In this document: positions 16,514-24,852 of the stretch, in pieces
Numbering within the stretch: position 1 is the stretch's first letter
Layout of the letters: every line of letters begins with the position of its first letter
DNA from: Fimbriimonas sp.
GTDB lineage: Bacteria > Armatimonadota > Fimbriimonadia > Fimbriimonadales > Fimbriimonadaceae
Reading direction: 5' to 3'
Assembly (NCBI GenBank): GCA_031292555.1
Contig: JARLGV010000104.1
Coordinates: forward strand, 1 to 64,000
Length of the DNA stretch: 64,000 nt
Program-made: the position numbers and the translations under genes
Notes under the pieces: model-generated
Told to the model about the DNA's origin: nothing
What the model saw: only the letters and a program-made list of their open reading frames with translations
The model's database searches: none

Positions 16514-17158
16514 GTGAAAATGATGACCATGCATTCAAGCGATTGTGACGATTGTTTATTGTTAAGCAGAGCACTTGACGGCGACGCGACTGCTTTCGAT
16601 AAATTAGTCGAAAAGCACCGCGTAAGGTTGCATGCGGCAGCGTTCAGGGTGACCGGAGATCACGAACAAGCGGCCGATGCGGTTTCCGATGCCCTGATTC
16701 GGCTGTTCCGCACCGGCAACAGCTTCCGCTTCGAGAGCAAGCTCTCAACCTGGTTGCATCGGGTCGTCGTGAACTGCGCGACCGATATCGCTCGACGCAA
16801 TGCCAGCCGACCGACGCGCAGCCTCGATCAGCTTCTCGAAGGCTATCCGGATCATGAACTCAATTCAGTGACTCCCAACAGCCACGATTACGAATGGGAC
16901 GAACTGGTGACCTACGCCAATGACCGAATTGCCGTCGAGCTCACTCGGTTGCCGGAATCGGAGCGCGAACTGCTTCTGGCCGTACATCGCGACCAGACGA
17001 CATATGAGAGTCTCGCGTCGAACCTTCATGTTCCGATCGGAACTGTAAAGAGTCGCATTTTTCGGGCTCGACGTAAGCTCCGTGAGCAGTTGCCGAGCCT
17101 GGACGAAATGGAACAAGAGTCGTTCGAGCAGGCATTCGCGGGTCTGGCGGCTGCCTAA
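16514..17158 (+). CDS. ECF-type RNA polymerase sigma factor
   Basis: A 214-residue sigma-70 family protein that redirects RNA polymerase. Sigma2 spans about residues 20-95 (FDKLVEKHRVRLHAAAFRVTGDHEQAADAVSDALIRLF, then FRFESKLSTWLHRVVVNCATDIARR). Sigma4 spans about 140-195 (LPESERELLLAVHRDQTTYESLASNLHVPIGTVKSRIFRARRKLREQL). The track uses GTG 16514; ATG codons at 16520, 16523 and 16529 are equally possible. No anti-sigma gene with a zinc-finger or membrane anchor is adjacent, so control is probably transcriptional or by an unlinked factor. Its targets are unknown. Confidence 0.92.
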   Translation: MKMMTMHSSDCDDCLLLSRALDGDATAFDKLVEKHRVRLHAAAFRVTGDHEQAADAVSDALIRLFRTGNSFRFESKLSTWLHRVVVNCATDIARRNASRPTRSLDQLLEGYPDHELNSVTPNSHDYEWDELVTYANDRIAVELTRLPESERELLLAVHRDQTTYESLASNLHVPIGTVKSRIFRARRKLREQLPSLDEMEQESFEQAFAGLAAA

Positions 17159-17232
17159 AGTGGCCGGAAGCTACGAAAGTATGAATTCTGTTGCAGTCGT
17201 CAAGCTAGAGGCTCGGCTGGGGCGGACGACGG

Positions 17233-17865
17233 CTATGCCTGTCGAATGACGCAGATCACGACAAGACCGCTCGGGGCCTCGATTGCGGACAGAGTTGCCC
17301 GTATCGAGATCTCCGTGCCGTCTTTTTTCATCGCCGGCGTGTCTTGATGTTCTCCCATCTGCCGTCTTTGCGGGTTGCTTACAAAGTCGTCTCGATGGGC
17401 GACATGGATTTTGTGCAGCCTTTCTGGAATCAGTTCAAGTATGTGGACTCCGTTTAGTGCACCCGGTTCATACCCGAATAGCTCATGGGCAACCGCGTTC
17501 GCAAACTGGATCGTGCCGTTTGCAGAAACTAGCACCATCGCGTCCGGAGCGTGCTCCATCAAGTCTCTATAGAACGATGTGTCCCCCGTTTCTGCCTGTT
17601 GATTGAGCCGCCGAATAAGGTCGGCGTTCTCCTGCCGCAATGCCTCGAGGGCAGACTCGCGTTCGGAGCGCAAAACGATGGAAACAAGCTCAGTTCTACT
17701 GTAAGGGCCAAGCTTGATGCGAACCCTGCCCCAATAGGTTCCTACGGTCGCTACGCTAATCCCCAGCTTCGTGGCGATTGCGGTGTCTGTGAGTCCGGCG
17801 GCGGCGTAATCGAGCAGTTGACGTTCTCTTGGGGATAATTCCGGGATAGGTCTTTCGTCGGTCAC
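17233..17865 (-). CDS. LuxR-type HTH protein with C-terminal PAS domain
   Basis: A 210-residue regulator with reversed architecture. The LuxR helix-turn-helix is at the N-terminus (LSPRERQLLDYAAAGLTDTAIATKLGISVATVGTYWGRVRIKL, residues 9-52), followed by a short coiled coil (EALRQENADLIRRLNQQ). A PAS domain occupies residues about 100-208 (LMEHAPDAMVLVSANGTIQFANAVAHELFGYEPGALNG..., ending IRATLSAIEAPSGLVVICVIR). Most LuxR proteins have the HTH last. The start is GTG with AAGGTG upstream. The PAS ligand is unknown. It is convergent with the ECF sigma gene and may be independent of it. Confidence 0.87.
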   Translation of the reverse strand: MTDERPIPELSPRERQLLDYAAAGLTDTAIATKLGISVATVGTYWGRVRIKLGPYSRTELVSIVLRSERESALEALRQENADLIRRLNQQAETGDTSFYRDLMEHAPDAMVLVSANGTIQFANAVAHELFGYEPGALNGVHILELIPERLHKIHVAHRDDFVSNPQRRQMGEHQDTPAMKKDGTEISIRATLSAIEAPSGLVVICVIRQA

Positions 17866-18052
17866 TGAACACCTTAACTGCGCGCGTCTAGATTATTCCC
17901 TATTTGCGAGCACGCATTGTTGTACGGATTCTATGCACGCATCGTCCGCATGAGCCCTTAAGGCAGCCGTATGGGGTTGTTCCTGGCGACCGGCCTCACC
18001 CATCTGGGAGTCCACGGAGCCCGAAAGCAGGCTATTCTATGCGGTAAACGAC

Positions 18053-19138
18053 ATGACACAGGAAGAACTCGCCGAAGCCGCGAAGGCATGTACCCATTTC
18101 TTGAGGGACCACTATCCACGCACGCCACGGCAACGCATGCAAGACATCGCCGATAGCCCATTCATCGAAGCTCGTCCCGACCATTACGGTAACGGTGGAT
18201 TCGTGGTGGAGTTTGAGAAGGAGTTATCGGACCTCCTGGGGAAGGAGGCGGCCGTCTTCATGCCCAGCGGAACCATGGCTCAGCAAATCGCTCTGCGCAT
18301 TTGGGCCGACCAGGCTAGGAACCGGCACGTCGCCTTCCATCCAACTTGTCACTTGGAGTTGCACGAGCACGCGGCGTACCGCGAACTGCATCATCTCCAA
18401 GCTCATTTGCTTGGCGAACCAAGCCGACTTTTCACTCTCGCAGACCTTGAAAGCGTAGGCGACCCGATTTCAAGCCTCCTCATTGAGTTCCCCCAACGCG
18501 AGATCGGGGGCCAGCTGCCGTCGTGGGATGATTTTCAGGCGATCGTGGAAATCGCGAAACGCAAGGGTATCAGGCTACATCTGGATGGTGCAAGACTATG
18601 GGAGTGTGGGCCGTTTTTTGGACGGTCGTATCGTGAGATTGTGGCGGACTTCGACTCCGTTTACGTATCCTTCTACAAGATCTTGTTCGGACTACCCGGT
18701 GCGGTGTTGGCCGGTCCGGCGGACTTCATCGCGGAAGCACGGGTTTGGCAGCGGCGGCATGGCGGCAACCTTGTTCACATGTTTCCGAATGCAATCTCCG
18801 CGAAGCTTGGCATTGACAAGCGTCTTGCTCTCATTCCGAGCTATGTAGCCAAGGCAGCTGAAGTAGCCGAGATCATGAGGACCCTGGATGGCGTTCAGGT
18901 GGTCCCGGAATTTCCGCCGACGAACATGATGCACGTCTTCTTTGACTATCCCAAGGAGAGGATCATGGATGCAGTCGGCGAGATCGCTCTGCGCGAGCGG
19001 TGTCTCCTGTTTGGTGGGGTAGGTGCAACCGAACAAGGCTGCAAGCTGGAGCTTTGGATCGGTGATGCCGCACTCGATCTGCCGCGCGAACGGCTCGAAC
19101 TCCTGCTCAAGGAACTCGTACGGCTTGCCGGCAGCTAG
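18053..19138 (+). CDS. PLP-dependent beta-eliminating lyase (L-threonine aldolase-like)
   Basis: A 361-residue fold-type I PLP enzyme. Similar proteins cleave L-threonine or L-allo-threonine to glycine and acetaldehyde. Visible features are FEKELSDLLGKEAAVFMPSGTMAQQIAL (cofactor phosphate region), CHLELHEHAAY, the Asp of HLDGARLWEC that contacts the pyridine nitrogen, and the Schiff-base Lys in VSFYKILFGLPGAVLAG. The N-terminal 40 residues are longer than in E. coli LtaE. The gene stands alone on the plus strand, convergent with the ABC exporter operon. Specificity within the family is uncertain. Confidence 0.85.
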   Translation: MTQEELAEAAKACTHFLRDHYPRTPRQRMQDIADSPFIEARPDHYGNGGFVVEFEKELSDLLGKEAAVFMPSGTMAQQIALRIWADQARNRHVAFHPTCHLELHEHAAYRELHHLQAHLLGEPSRLFTLADLESVGDPISSLLIEFPQREIGGQLPSWDDFQAIVEIAKRKGIRLHLDGARLWECGPFFGRSYREIVADFDSVYVSFYKILFGLPGAVLAGPADFIAEARVWQRRHGGNLVHMFPNAISAKLGIDKRLALIPSYVAKAAEVAEIMRTLDGVQVVPEFPPTNMMHVFFDYPKERIMDAVGEIALRERCLLFGGVGATEQGCKLELWIGDAALDLPRERLELLLKELVRLAGS

Positions 19139-19174
19139 AGCCTGGACCGAGATGGCCGATTCACGGCGGAGATG

Positions 19175-20305
19175 TCAGTCGAGTTTTCGGTGGAAGCGCT
19201 GAACGGCGGCCAAGAAGATGATCACGCTGATCGCGGCCAGTGGCCAGATCTCAGAGGAAAGTTCGGCGTATCCGTTGCCCTTCATCATCAGGCCCCGGAT
19301 GCATGTCAGGTAGTACCGCATCGGGAGGAAGTAGGTGACCGGTTGAAGCCATGTCGGCATGTTTGCGACCGGATACATGAACCCGGAAAGCAGCATGTTG
19401 GGCATCAGAATAAGGCTGGCCAACATCTGTGCCTGCTGCTGAGTCTTCGAAAGAGTCGAAATGAGAAGACCCATGCCGAGAGACCCGACCATGAACATGC
19501 ACGATACGCCGAGCAAGGCAGCGATGCTTCCACGCATCGGAACCCCAAACAGCACTACTGCCAACGTGAGCGTAGAAAGAACGTTCATGAACCCCATCAT
19601 CAGATAGGGAAGCAACTTTCCGAGCATCAACTCCACCGGCCGCATCGGTGTAACCAAAAGTTGCTCGATCGTCCCCAACTCCCGTTCGCGCACCACGGCC
19701 ATCGACGACATGAAAATCGTGAGGTTGCTCGCAATCATGCAGATGACGCCGGGAACCAACGAGAAACTGCTCTCGAGCGTCGGGTTGTACCAGAACTGAA
19801 TCCGCGCGTCGATCGATCCCGCCGTTCCACGTCCCATGCCCATCCGGTCCAGTCGACTCTGAAGCTGACGTCCTGCCTCGGAGGCGACGATTTTGCTTAG
19901 GTAGCCGGTCGCCACTGTCCCAACACTCGGGTCGCTGCCATCGACCAGCACCTGTAGAGCGGTGACCTGTCCTCGGTTCAGATCCCGGTTGTATTGCCGA
20001 GGAATCACCAATGCCAGGGAGGCTCGTCCATCCTGGAGGTACGCCTTGGCTTCGTCCGCATCGTTGACGTATCCAATGACATCGAAATACTCGGGTGACG
20101 CCTGGATCGACTGAATCAACCGTCGGCTGATCGACGTGTGATCCAGGTCGCATATGATCAGATGGAGGTGCCGGATATCCTGGGTGACAGCGTAACCATA
20201 GAGCAGAAGCTGGATGATCGGCATACCGAAGAGCATCCCGACTAGCCGGCGATCTCGCTTAGCTTGTCGAATCTCCTTGATTACGAAGTCCCATATCCTC
20301 ATCAT
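19175..20305 (-). CDS. ABC-2 type transporter permease (YbhR/YhhJ-like), second subunit
   Basis: A 376-residue inner-membrane permease. One N-terminal helix (LVGMLFGMPIIQLLLYGYA) precedes a large extracytoplasmic domain, and five C-terminal helices contain the ABC-2 signature region (VVRERELGTIEQLLVTPMRPVELMLGKLLPYL). It is the last gene of a five-gene operon; its ATG overlaps the stop of the first permease (TGATG). It has the same length as that permease, suggesting a heterodimer from duplication. The organisation matches E. coli ybhGFSR, implicated in drug and cation export. Confidence 0.9.
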   Translation of the reverse strand: MMRIWDFVIKEIRQAKRDRRLVGMLFGMPIIQLLLYGYAVTQDIRHLHLIICDLDHTSISRRLIQSIQASPEYFDVIGYVNDADEAKAYLQDGRASLALVIPRQYNRDLNRGQVTALQVLVDGSDPSVGTVATGYLSKIVASEAGRQLQSRLDRMGMGRGTAGSIDARIQFWYNPTLESSFSLVPGVICMIASNLTIFMSSMAVVRERELGTIEQLLVTPMRPVELMLGKLLPYLMMGFMNVLSTLTLAVVLFGVPMRGSIAALLGVSCMFMVGSLGMGLLISTLSKTQQQAQMLASLILMPNMLLSGFMYPVANMPTWLQPVTYFLPMRYYLTCIRGLMMKGNGYAELSSEIWPLAAISVIIFLAAVQRFHRKLD

Positions 20306-21435
20306 CAGATCCTCTTCTTAAAGGTGCGGATGCTCAAGAGCAGCAGCATCGTCGCCAGCAGAGTCATCGGCCAGATCTGCGGCCACAGATCGAAGAATCC
20401 ATCTCCCTTAAGAAAGATCCCCCGCGAGATCACGATGAAGTACCGGGCCGGCACAAGGTAGGTGAAAACTTGGACGATCGACGGCATGCTCGATATTGGG
20501 AAGACGAAGCCGCTAAGGATCACGCTCGGCATTGCAGTCAGGAGCATCACAGTCGTCATGGCGCCACGTTGAGTCTTGGCTCCAGCCGATGCCACCAGCC
20601 CTAATCCGAGCGAACTGGCTATGAATATCAGTGAGCAAACTGCAAAGAGAATTGGGCTGCCTCGGAGTGGAACGCCAAACACAAGCCGAGCAACGGCAAC
20701 AACGAGGATTACGTCCAGAAAGGCGAGTACCACATAGGCGGCCGTCTTTCCGAGCATGAGCTCAGTTGCTTTGACCGGCGAAGCGACGAGCTGTTCGATG
20801 CTCCCTTTTTCTCGCTCTCGGGTGATCGTGGCGGCTGTCAAGGTTGCCGTGGTCGTCATCAGAACGATAGCAACAACTCCTGGGACGATGAAATAGATGC
20901 TGAGGAGGTCCTCGTTGTACCAAACCCGTGGCCGCAGATCGAGCGTCTGGCCCCCATTTCCAACCAACACGCCTCGACGCGATAGTGTGGCTTGGATCTG
21001 GCCGCTGGAATACTTGCTTATGATCGTCGATGTGTAGCCGGAGACCGAATTGGCGGTGTTCGGGTCCGATGCGTCCAGGATGACTTGAACGGTGGTCGGG
21101 CGCCCTGCGATGATGTCGTTTCCGAACGTGGCTGGAATCACAAGGCCAATCTGGATGGTGCGGTCGTCAAGCGCGTGTCCTAGATCCTCATAGCGGCCGC
21201 TTTGGAACGTCTCAACGAAATATCCGGACGCGGTGAACGCATGCACTAAGTCTCTCGACTGGCGGGTGTGGCTCCAGTCGACAATGCCCAACTTGACTTG
21301 GCGGATATCGGTTGAGATGCCGTACCCGTAGAGAAACAGCATCATCAGCGGGTTGATCAGGGCAGTGATCATGGAGCGCCGGTCCCGCATGATGTGCAGG
21401 AATTCCTTGCGCATGAGAGCCCAAGTCCGCTTCAA
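20305..21435 (-). CDS. ABC-2 type transporter permease (YbhS-like), first subunit
   Basis: A 376-residue ABC-2 permease homologous to the next gene, with the conserved REREKGSIEQLVASPVKATELMLGKTAAYV block and six predicted helices. The ORF track starts at 21534, but that part is a shadow of the ATPase gene. The better start is TTG at 21435, which overlaps the ATPase stop (TTGA) and follows GGGGGAGG, a strong ribosome-binding site. The resulting protein (LKRTWALMRKEFLHIMRD) begins as the paralogue does. It pairs with the second permease to form the membrane channel. Confidence 0.9.
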   Translation of the reverse strand: MKRTWALMRKEFLHIMRDRRSMITALINPLMMLFLYGYGISTDIRQVKLGIVDWSHTRQSRDLVHAFTASGYFVETFQSGRYEDLGHALDDRTIQIGLVIPATFGNDIIAGRPTTVQVILDASDPNTANSVSGYTSTIISKYSSGQIQATLSRRGVLVGNGGQTLDLRPRVWYNEDLLSIYFIVPGVVAIVLMTTTATLTAATITREREKGSIEQLVASPVKATELMLGKTAAYVVLAFLDVILVVAVARLVFGVPLRGSPILFAVCSLIFIASSLGLGLVASAGAKTQRGAMTTVMLLTAMPSVILSGFVFPISSMPSIVQVFTYLVPARYFIVISRGIFLKGDGFFDLWPQIWPMTLLATMLLLLSIRTFKKRI

Positions 21436-22361
21436 GATGCCTCCCCCGCCACCGCGACGAAGACGTCTTCGAGCGTCGTCTCTCCGAGACCGAAGCCGCT
21501 GACCATAATGCCTGAATGGCGAAGCGATTCGCAAATCGATTCCGGGCTAATGCCCCCGGTTGGGACCCGGATATGTAGGCGCGAGCCAAGAACCGATGCA
21601 TCCACCACTCCGTTGATCGATTCCGCCGCGCTCAGTGCAGGGAAGAGAGGATGGCAATCGATCGTATATACAATCCCTTCCACCTGATTGGCCCGCAGGT
21701 CCTCAGGGCTGCCGGTACAAACAACGTGACCGCTTTGCATCATGGTTACGCGGTGGCAATGCTCGGCTTCGTCCATCGCATGGGTCGTGACTAGAATTGT
21801 TCGGCCCCGATTCGCCAATTCGTTGATCAGGTTCCAGAGCCGGCGACGCGAGAGGGGATCGACGCCGGATGTCGGCTCGTCGAGGATCAAGATCTCTGGC
21901 GAATGCAGGATCGACGCCCCCAAGGCCAAGCGCTGTCGCAGCCCGGTCGAAAGGCTCGCGACCAATGCGTTCTTGAATTCGGTCAGGTCGATCAGGTTTG
22001 TTACCTCGTCGATTCTTGCCCGCCGAACTGAGCCGTGCATGCCGTATATTCCGGCGAAGAAATCGAGGTTCTCCTTCACCGTAAGGTCGTCGTACAGAGA
22101 GAACTTCTGGGACATGTATCCTACGCGCTGACGAATCTTGTCAGAATCCTTGGCGGAGTCCATCCCTGCTACATAGGTCGAGCCGGAAGAGGGGCTCAAT
22201 AGACCCAAGATCATGCGGATCGTTGTGGATTTGCCGCACCCGTTTGGACCGAGAAAGCCGAAGATTTCGCCTCGCTTCACTCCAAATGAAATGCCGTCGA
22301 CGGCAGTGAACGCCCCAAACCGCTTCGTCAGGCCTTTGCACTCGATTTCGAACTCAGACAA
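21432..22361 (-). CDS. ABC exporter ATPase, second copy
   Basis: A ~309-residue nucleotide-binding subunit. Walker A GPNGCGKSTT, a signature variant LSTGLRQRLALG (Thr for the usual Gly), Walker B ILILDEPTSGVDP and the switch His in TTHAMDEAEH are visible. The track start at 22397 overlaps the upstream ATPase by 44 bases; TTG 22361 is preferred because AAGAAGGTGAG precedes it and the conserved domain starts directly after. The C-terminal ~80 residues form a regulatory extension that ends overlapping the first permease. With its neighbour it resembles the two halves of YbhF encoded separately. Confidence 0.88.
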   Translation of the reverse strand: MSEFEIECKGLTKRFGAFTAVDGISFGVKRGEIFGFLGPNGCGKSTTIRMILGLLSPSSGSTYVAGMDSAKDSDKIRQRVGYMSQKFSLYDDLTVKENLDFFAGIYGMHGSVRRARIDEVTNLIDLTEFKNALVASLSTGLRQRLALGASILHSPEILILDEPTSGVDPLSRRRLWNLINELANRGRTILVTTHAMDEAEHCHRVTMMQSGHVVCTGSPEDLRANQVEGIVYTIDCHPLFPALSAAESINGVVDASVLGSRLHIRVPTGGISPESICESLRHSGIMVSGFGLGETTLEDVFVAVAGEAS

Positions 22362-23283
22362 CCGGCTCACCTTCTTCGAGACGGGCGATGAACGCATCTT
22401 CTAGGCTCGGAGGCGCCAGTTTCAGTTCATCGAATGGCACTTGTGATTTCTCGAGGCACATCCGAACCGTGGCGATTTCGACCGAGGGATCCGCCGTGGC
22501 ATGTAATCTATGTCCGAATGCTTCGATGGCACGAATGCCGTCGACGTGAGCCAACGCGGCCGAAGCTGCTCTGGGTTCCGGCGAGTCAATTTCGATCACG
22601 ACGTTTTTCATCGAACTGCGCACGTTGGCAGGGGTGTCGCAGACCAAGATCTTTCCCCGATTCATCAGCGCCAAGCGCTGACAACGGTCTGCCTCGTCCA
22701 TGTACGGAGTACTGACAAAGAGGGTCATCCCATCGGCAACGAGGGCATAGAGGATCTGCCAGAATTCGCGCCGCGAAATCGGATCGACCCCGGTCGTGGG
22801 TTCATCCAGAAACAACACTTTGGGGGTATGGATGAGCGTGCATACCAACGCGAGCTTCTGCTTCATCCCCCCGGACAGGTTTTGGGCCAAACGGGTTCGA
22901 AACGGTTCAAGGCGGCTTGCTCTCAGGAGACCCTGTAATCTCTCCTCTCGTTCCCGTCTGGGAACTTCGTGGATATCGGCAAAGAAGTGGATGTTCTCCA
23001 GTACGGTCAGGTCGCCGTACAGCGAAAACCGCTGAGACATGTATCCCAGGCTGGAAATTACCTCGTCAACATCGTTTGGAATCTTGGCCCCCAGTACTTC
23101 GATTTGGCCAGCCGATGGATCCAGGATTCCACAGAGCATCCGGATCAATGTCGTCTTTCCGGCGCCGTCCGGACCGACAATGCCAAAAACCTCACCTGGA
23201 GCGACGGACAGACTCACGCCATCCACCGCTGCGACGTTCGGAAACAGCTTGCGGACTCCTGTACACGAGATTGCCGCTTGCAT
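22354..23283 (-). CDS. ABC exporter ATPase, first copy
   Basis: A 309-residue ATPase homologous to the next gene. Walker A is GPDGAGKTT, the Q-loop region YMSQRFSLYGDLTVLENI, the signature LSGGMKQKLAL, and Walker B VLFLDEPTTGVDP. The switch position reads STPYMDEADR, with Tyr where most ATPases have His, so this copy may hydrolyse ATP less efficiently, as reported for asymmetric ABC pairs. The C-terminal extension matches that of the other copy. It starts 7 bp after the HlyD-family gene. Confidence 0.9.
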   Translation of the reverse strand: MQAAISCTGVRKLFPNVAAVDGVSLSVAPGEVFGIVGPDGAGKTTLIRMLCGILDPSAGQIEVLGAKIPNDVDEVISSLGYMSQRFSLYGDLTVLENIHFFADIHEVPRREREERLQGLLRASRLEPFRTRLAQNLSGGMKQKLALVCTLIHTPKVLFLDEPTTGVDPISRREFWQILYALVADGMTLFVSTPYMDEADRCQRLALMNRGKILVCDTPANVRSSMKNVVIEIDSPEPRAASAALAHVDGIRAIEAFGHRLHATADPSVEIATVRMCLEKSQVPFDELKLAPPSLEDAFIARLEEGEPVV

Positions 23284-23290
23284 AAGGGAC

Positions 23291-24736
23291 CTATTTCACG
23301 CGGATCCAGGCGTCTCCGGGCATTCCCGGCTTGAGCCGCCGATCGGAGTTCTCGATTTCGATTTTTACGCCGAAGACGAGCTTGACTCGCTCCTCGGGGG
23401 TCTGCGCGTTCTTCGGAGTGAACTCGAAATCGGACGAGATCGTTATGATCCTCCCTTTGAACACTCGATCCGGGAAGCTGTCCACCTTTATATCGACCGG
23501 TTGCCCTAGCTTGAGAACGCCGTACTTGTCCTCCGGCACGTACACCCGAATCCAGATATGGTCCAAATCGGCGACGGTTAGGACGGGAGTGCCCGGGCTG
23601 AGGGTTTCACCGGTTTGAGAGTCCTTGGTTTTGATCACGCCGTCAGTTGGCGCATACAGAACCGTGTCCGCAACGAGTTCCTTCGCGTACTCCACCGCTT
23701 TCCCGGCTTGGTCGCGACTTGCCTTGGCGTTTTGGATGTCCTCCGGGCGTGAACCATTGCGCATTAGGTCGAGTTCGGCTTGAGCCGACGCCACCTGGGC
23801 ATTGGCGACTTCGACGCTCGCCGCCTGACTGTCGAACTGACTTTGGGCCGACAGCCGGTCTCGGTAGGTTCGGCGCATGTTTGCCAGGTTCGTCCGTGCA
23901 CCGTCGAGGTTGGCCTTTGCCTGTGCAACCGTCATCTCTGCTTCTCGGATCTCCTCCGGGCGCGGTCCGGCGACGAGATCATCGAAATGGGCTTGAGCCT
24001 GCTCGACCTGTTTCGCCGACGCATCGCGCTGGGCCTGCGCGTCATCGAGGCTCTGTCCGGGGGCCGCTCCTTCGTTGGCAAGTATGCGGATTCTCTTTAA
24101 GTCCGATTCTGACTTTGAAAGGCCGATCTTTGCTTGGGCAAGTGATGCCCGGGCTTCGTCGATTTGGAGCGGCCGCGTCCCAGATTCGATGAGCTTGAGG
24201 GATTGAACTGACTGTCGATACGCGGCCTCTTCGACCGGTAATCGTGATTCCGCTGCATCCAGTTGGGTTCGAAGGTCAAGCACGGTGAGGATATTCCGCT
24301 GCGAGGAACCCAATACGCGCCTTGATCCGAGGGCAGTGCTTCGGGCAGCAGAGAGCTGTGCCTCTGCTTGGCGAATCTGCTCAGGCCGGTTTCCGTGGAG
24401 CGCCAGATCGAGCTTTGCCTGCGCAGCTTGGAGTGCTGCCTGAGCCTGCCCAAGTTGCGCACTAAGTTCGGTGTCGTCGATACGAGCCACAACCTGGCCC
24501 TTGCGTACGTCATCTCCTTCGTCCACCTTCAACGTCAGCAGTCGGCCGGCTACCTTGGGCGAGATCGTTGTTTCGGTTGCCTCGATGCTTCCACTCGCCA
24601 CAATCACTCCATCAGGCGGCCGATTGGCATTGATGCGGTAATAGTAGTATCCGACCAGTCCCACCACCCCGAGGATTAGGATGGGACGAATCAGCTTCGG
24701 GCGTCTGCCGGCGTTTTTGGAATCTACTTTCCCCAT
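23291..24736 (-). CDS. HlyD-family periplasmic adaptor of the ABC exporter
   Basis: A 481-residue membrane fusion protein. An N-terminal transmembrane helix (LIRPILILGVVGLVGYYYY) is followed by a biotinyl-lipoyl half-motif (ASGSIEATETTISPKVAGRLLTLKVDEGDDVRKGQVVARID). A long Ala/Gln/Glu-rich coiled coil occupies about residues 80-330, then come the second lipoyl half (VLYAPTDGVIKTKDSQTGETLSPG) and the beta-barrel (IWIRVYVPEDKYGVL). It would bridge the inner-membrane permeases to an outer-membrane channel; the TolC near 53-54 kb is a possible partner. It is the first gene of the operon and longer than the usual ~330 residues because of an extended hairpin. Confidence 0.9.
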   Translation of the reverse strand: MGKVDSKNAGRRPKLIRPILILGVVGLVGYYYYRINANRPPDGVIVASGSIEATETTISPKVAGRLLTLKVDEGDDVRKGQVVARIDDTELSAQLGQAQAALQAAQAKLDLALHGNRPEQIRQAEAQLSAARSTALGSRRVLGSSQRNILTVLDLRTQLDAAESRLPVEEAAYRQSVQSLKLIESGTRPLQIDEARASLAQAKIGLSKSESDLKRIRILANEGAAPGQSLDDAQAQRDASAKQVEQAQAHFDDLVAGPRPEEIREAEMTVAQAKANLDGARTNLANMRRTYRDRLSAQSQFDSQAASVEVANAQVASAQAELDLMRNGSRPEDIQNAKASRDQAGKAVEYAKELVADTVLYAPTDGVIKTKDSQTGETLSPGTPVLTVADLDHIWIRVYVPEDKYGVLKLGQPVDIKVDSFPDRVFKGRIITISSDFEFTPKNAQTPEERVKLVFGVKIEIENSDRRLKPGMPGDAWIRVK

Positions 24737-24816
24737 CTTGGATGATTCTGTTGCAGCAATCCGCTGGCCACCAGTCAGCTATTCCAAGTCAGGTTTTTCC
24801 CCGACGCCACATCCCT

Positions 24817-24848
24817 CAAGGAGCGCAGACTAAAGTCCGCGCTCCTTG
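24817..24848 (-). terminator. hairpin terminator after the URO-D-like gene
   Basis: CAAGGAGCGC pairs with GCGCTCCTTG; after one A/C mismatch the stem extends with GAC/GTC around a TAAA loop. It begins five bases after the URO-D-like stop on the minus strand and precedes the HlyD operon. No clear T-run follows. Confidence 0.55.
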
Positions 24849-24852
24849 GGAG

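Noticed and set aside
18053-19138. Unusual PLP Lys context FYKILFG
   Set aside because: Lys is present and this context is acceptable for threonine-aldolase-like lyases; not evidence of inactivity.
21436-21534. N-terminal extension of the first permease
   Set aside because: Arg/Gly-rich translation of the ATPase coding region; TTG 21435 with a strong ribosome-binding site is better.
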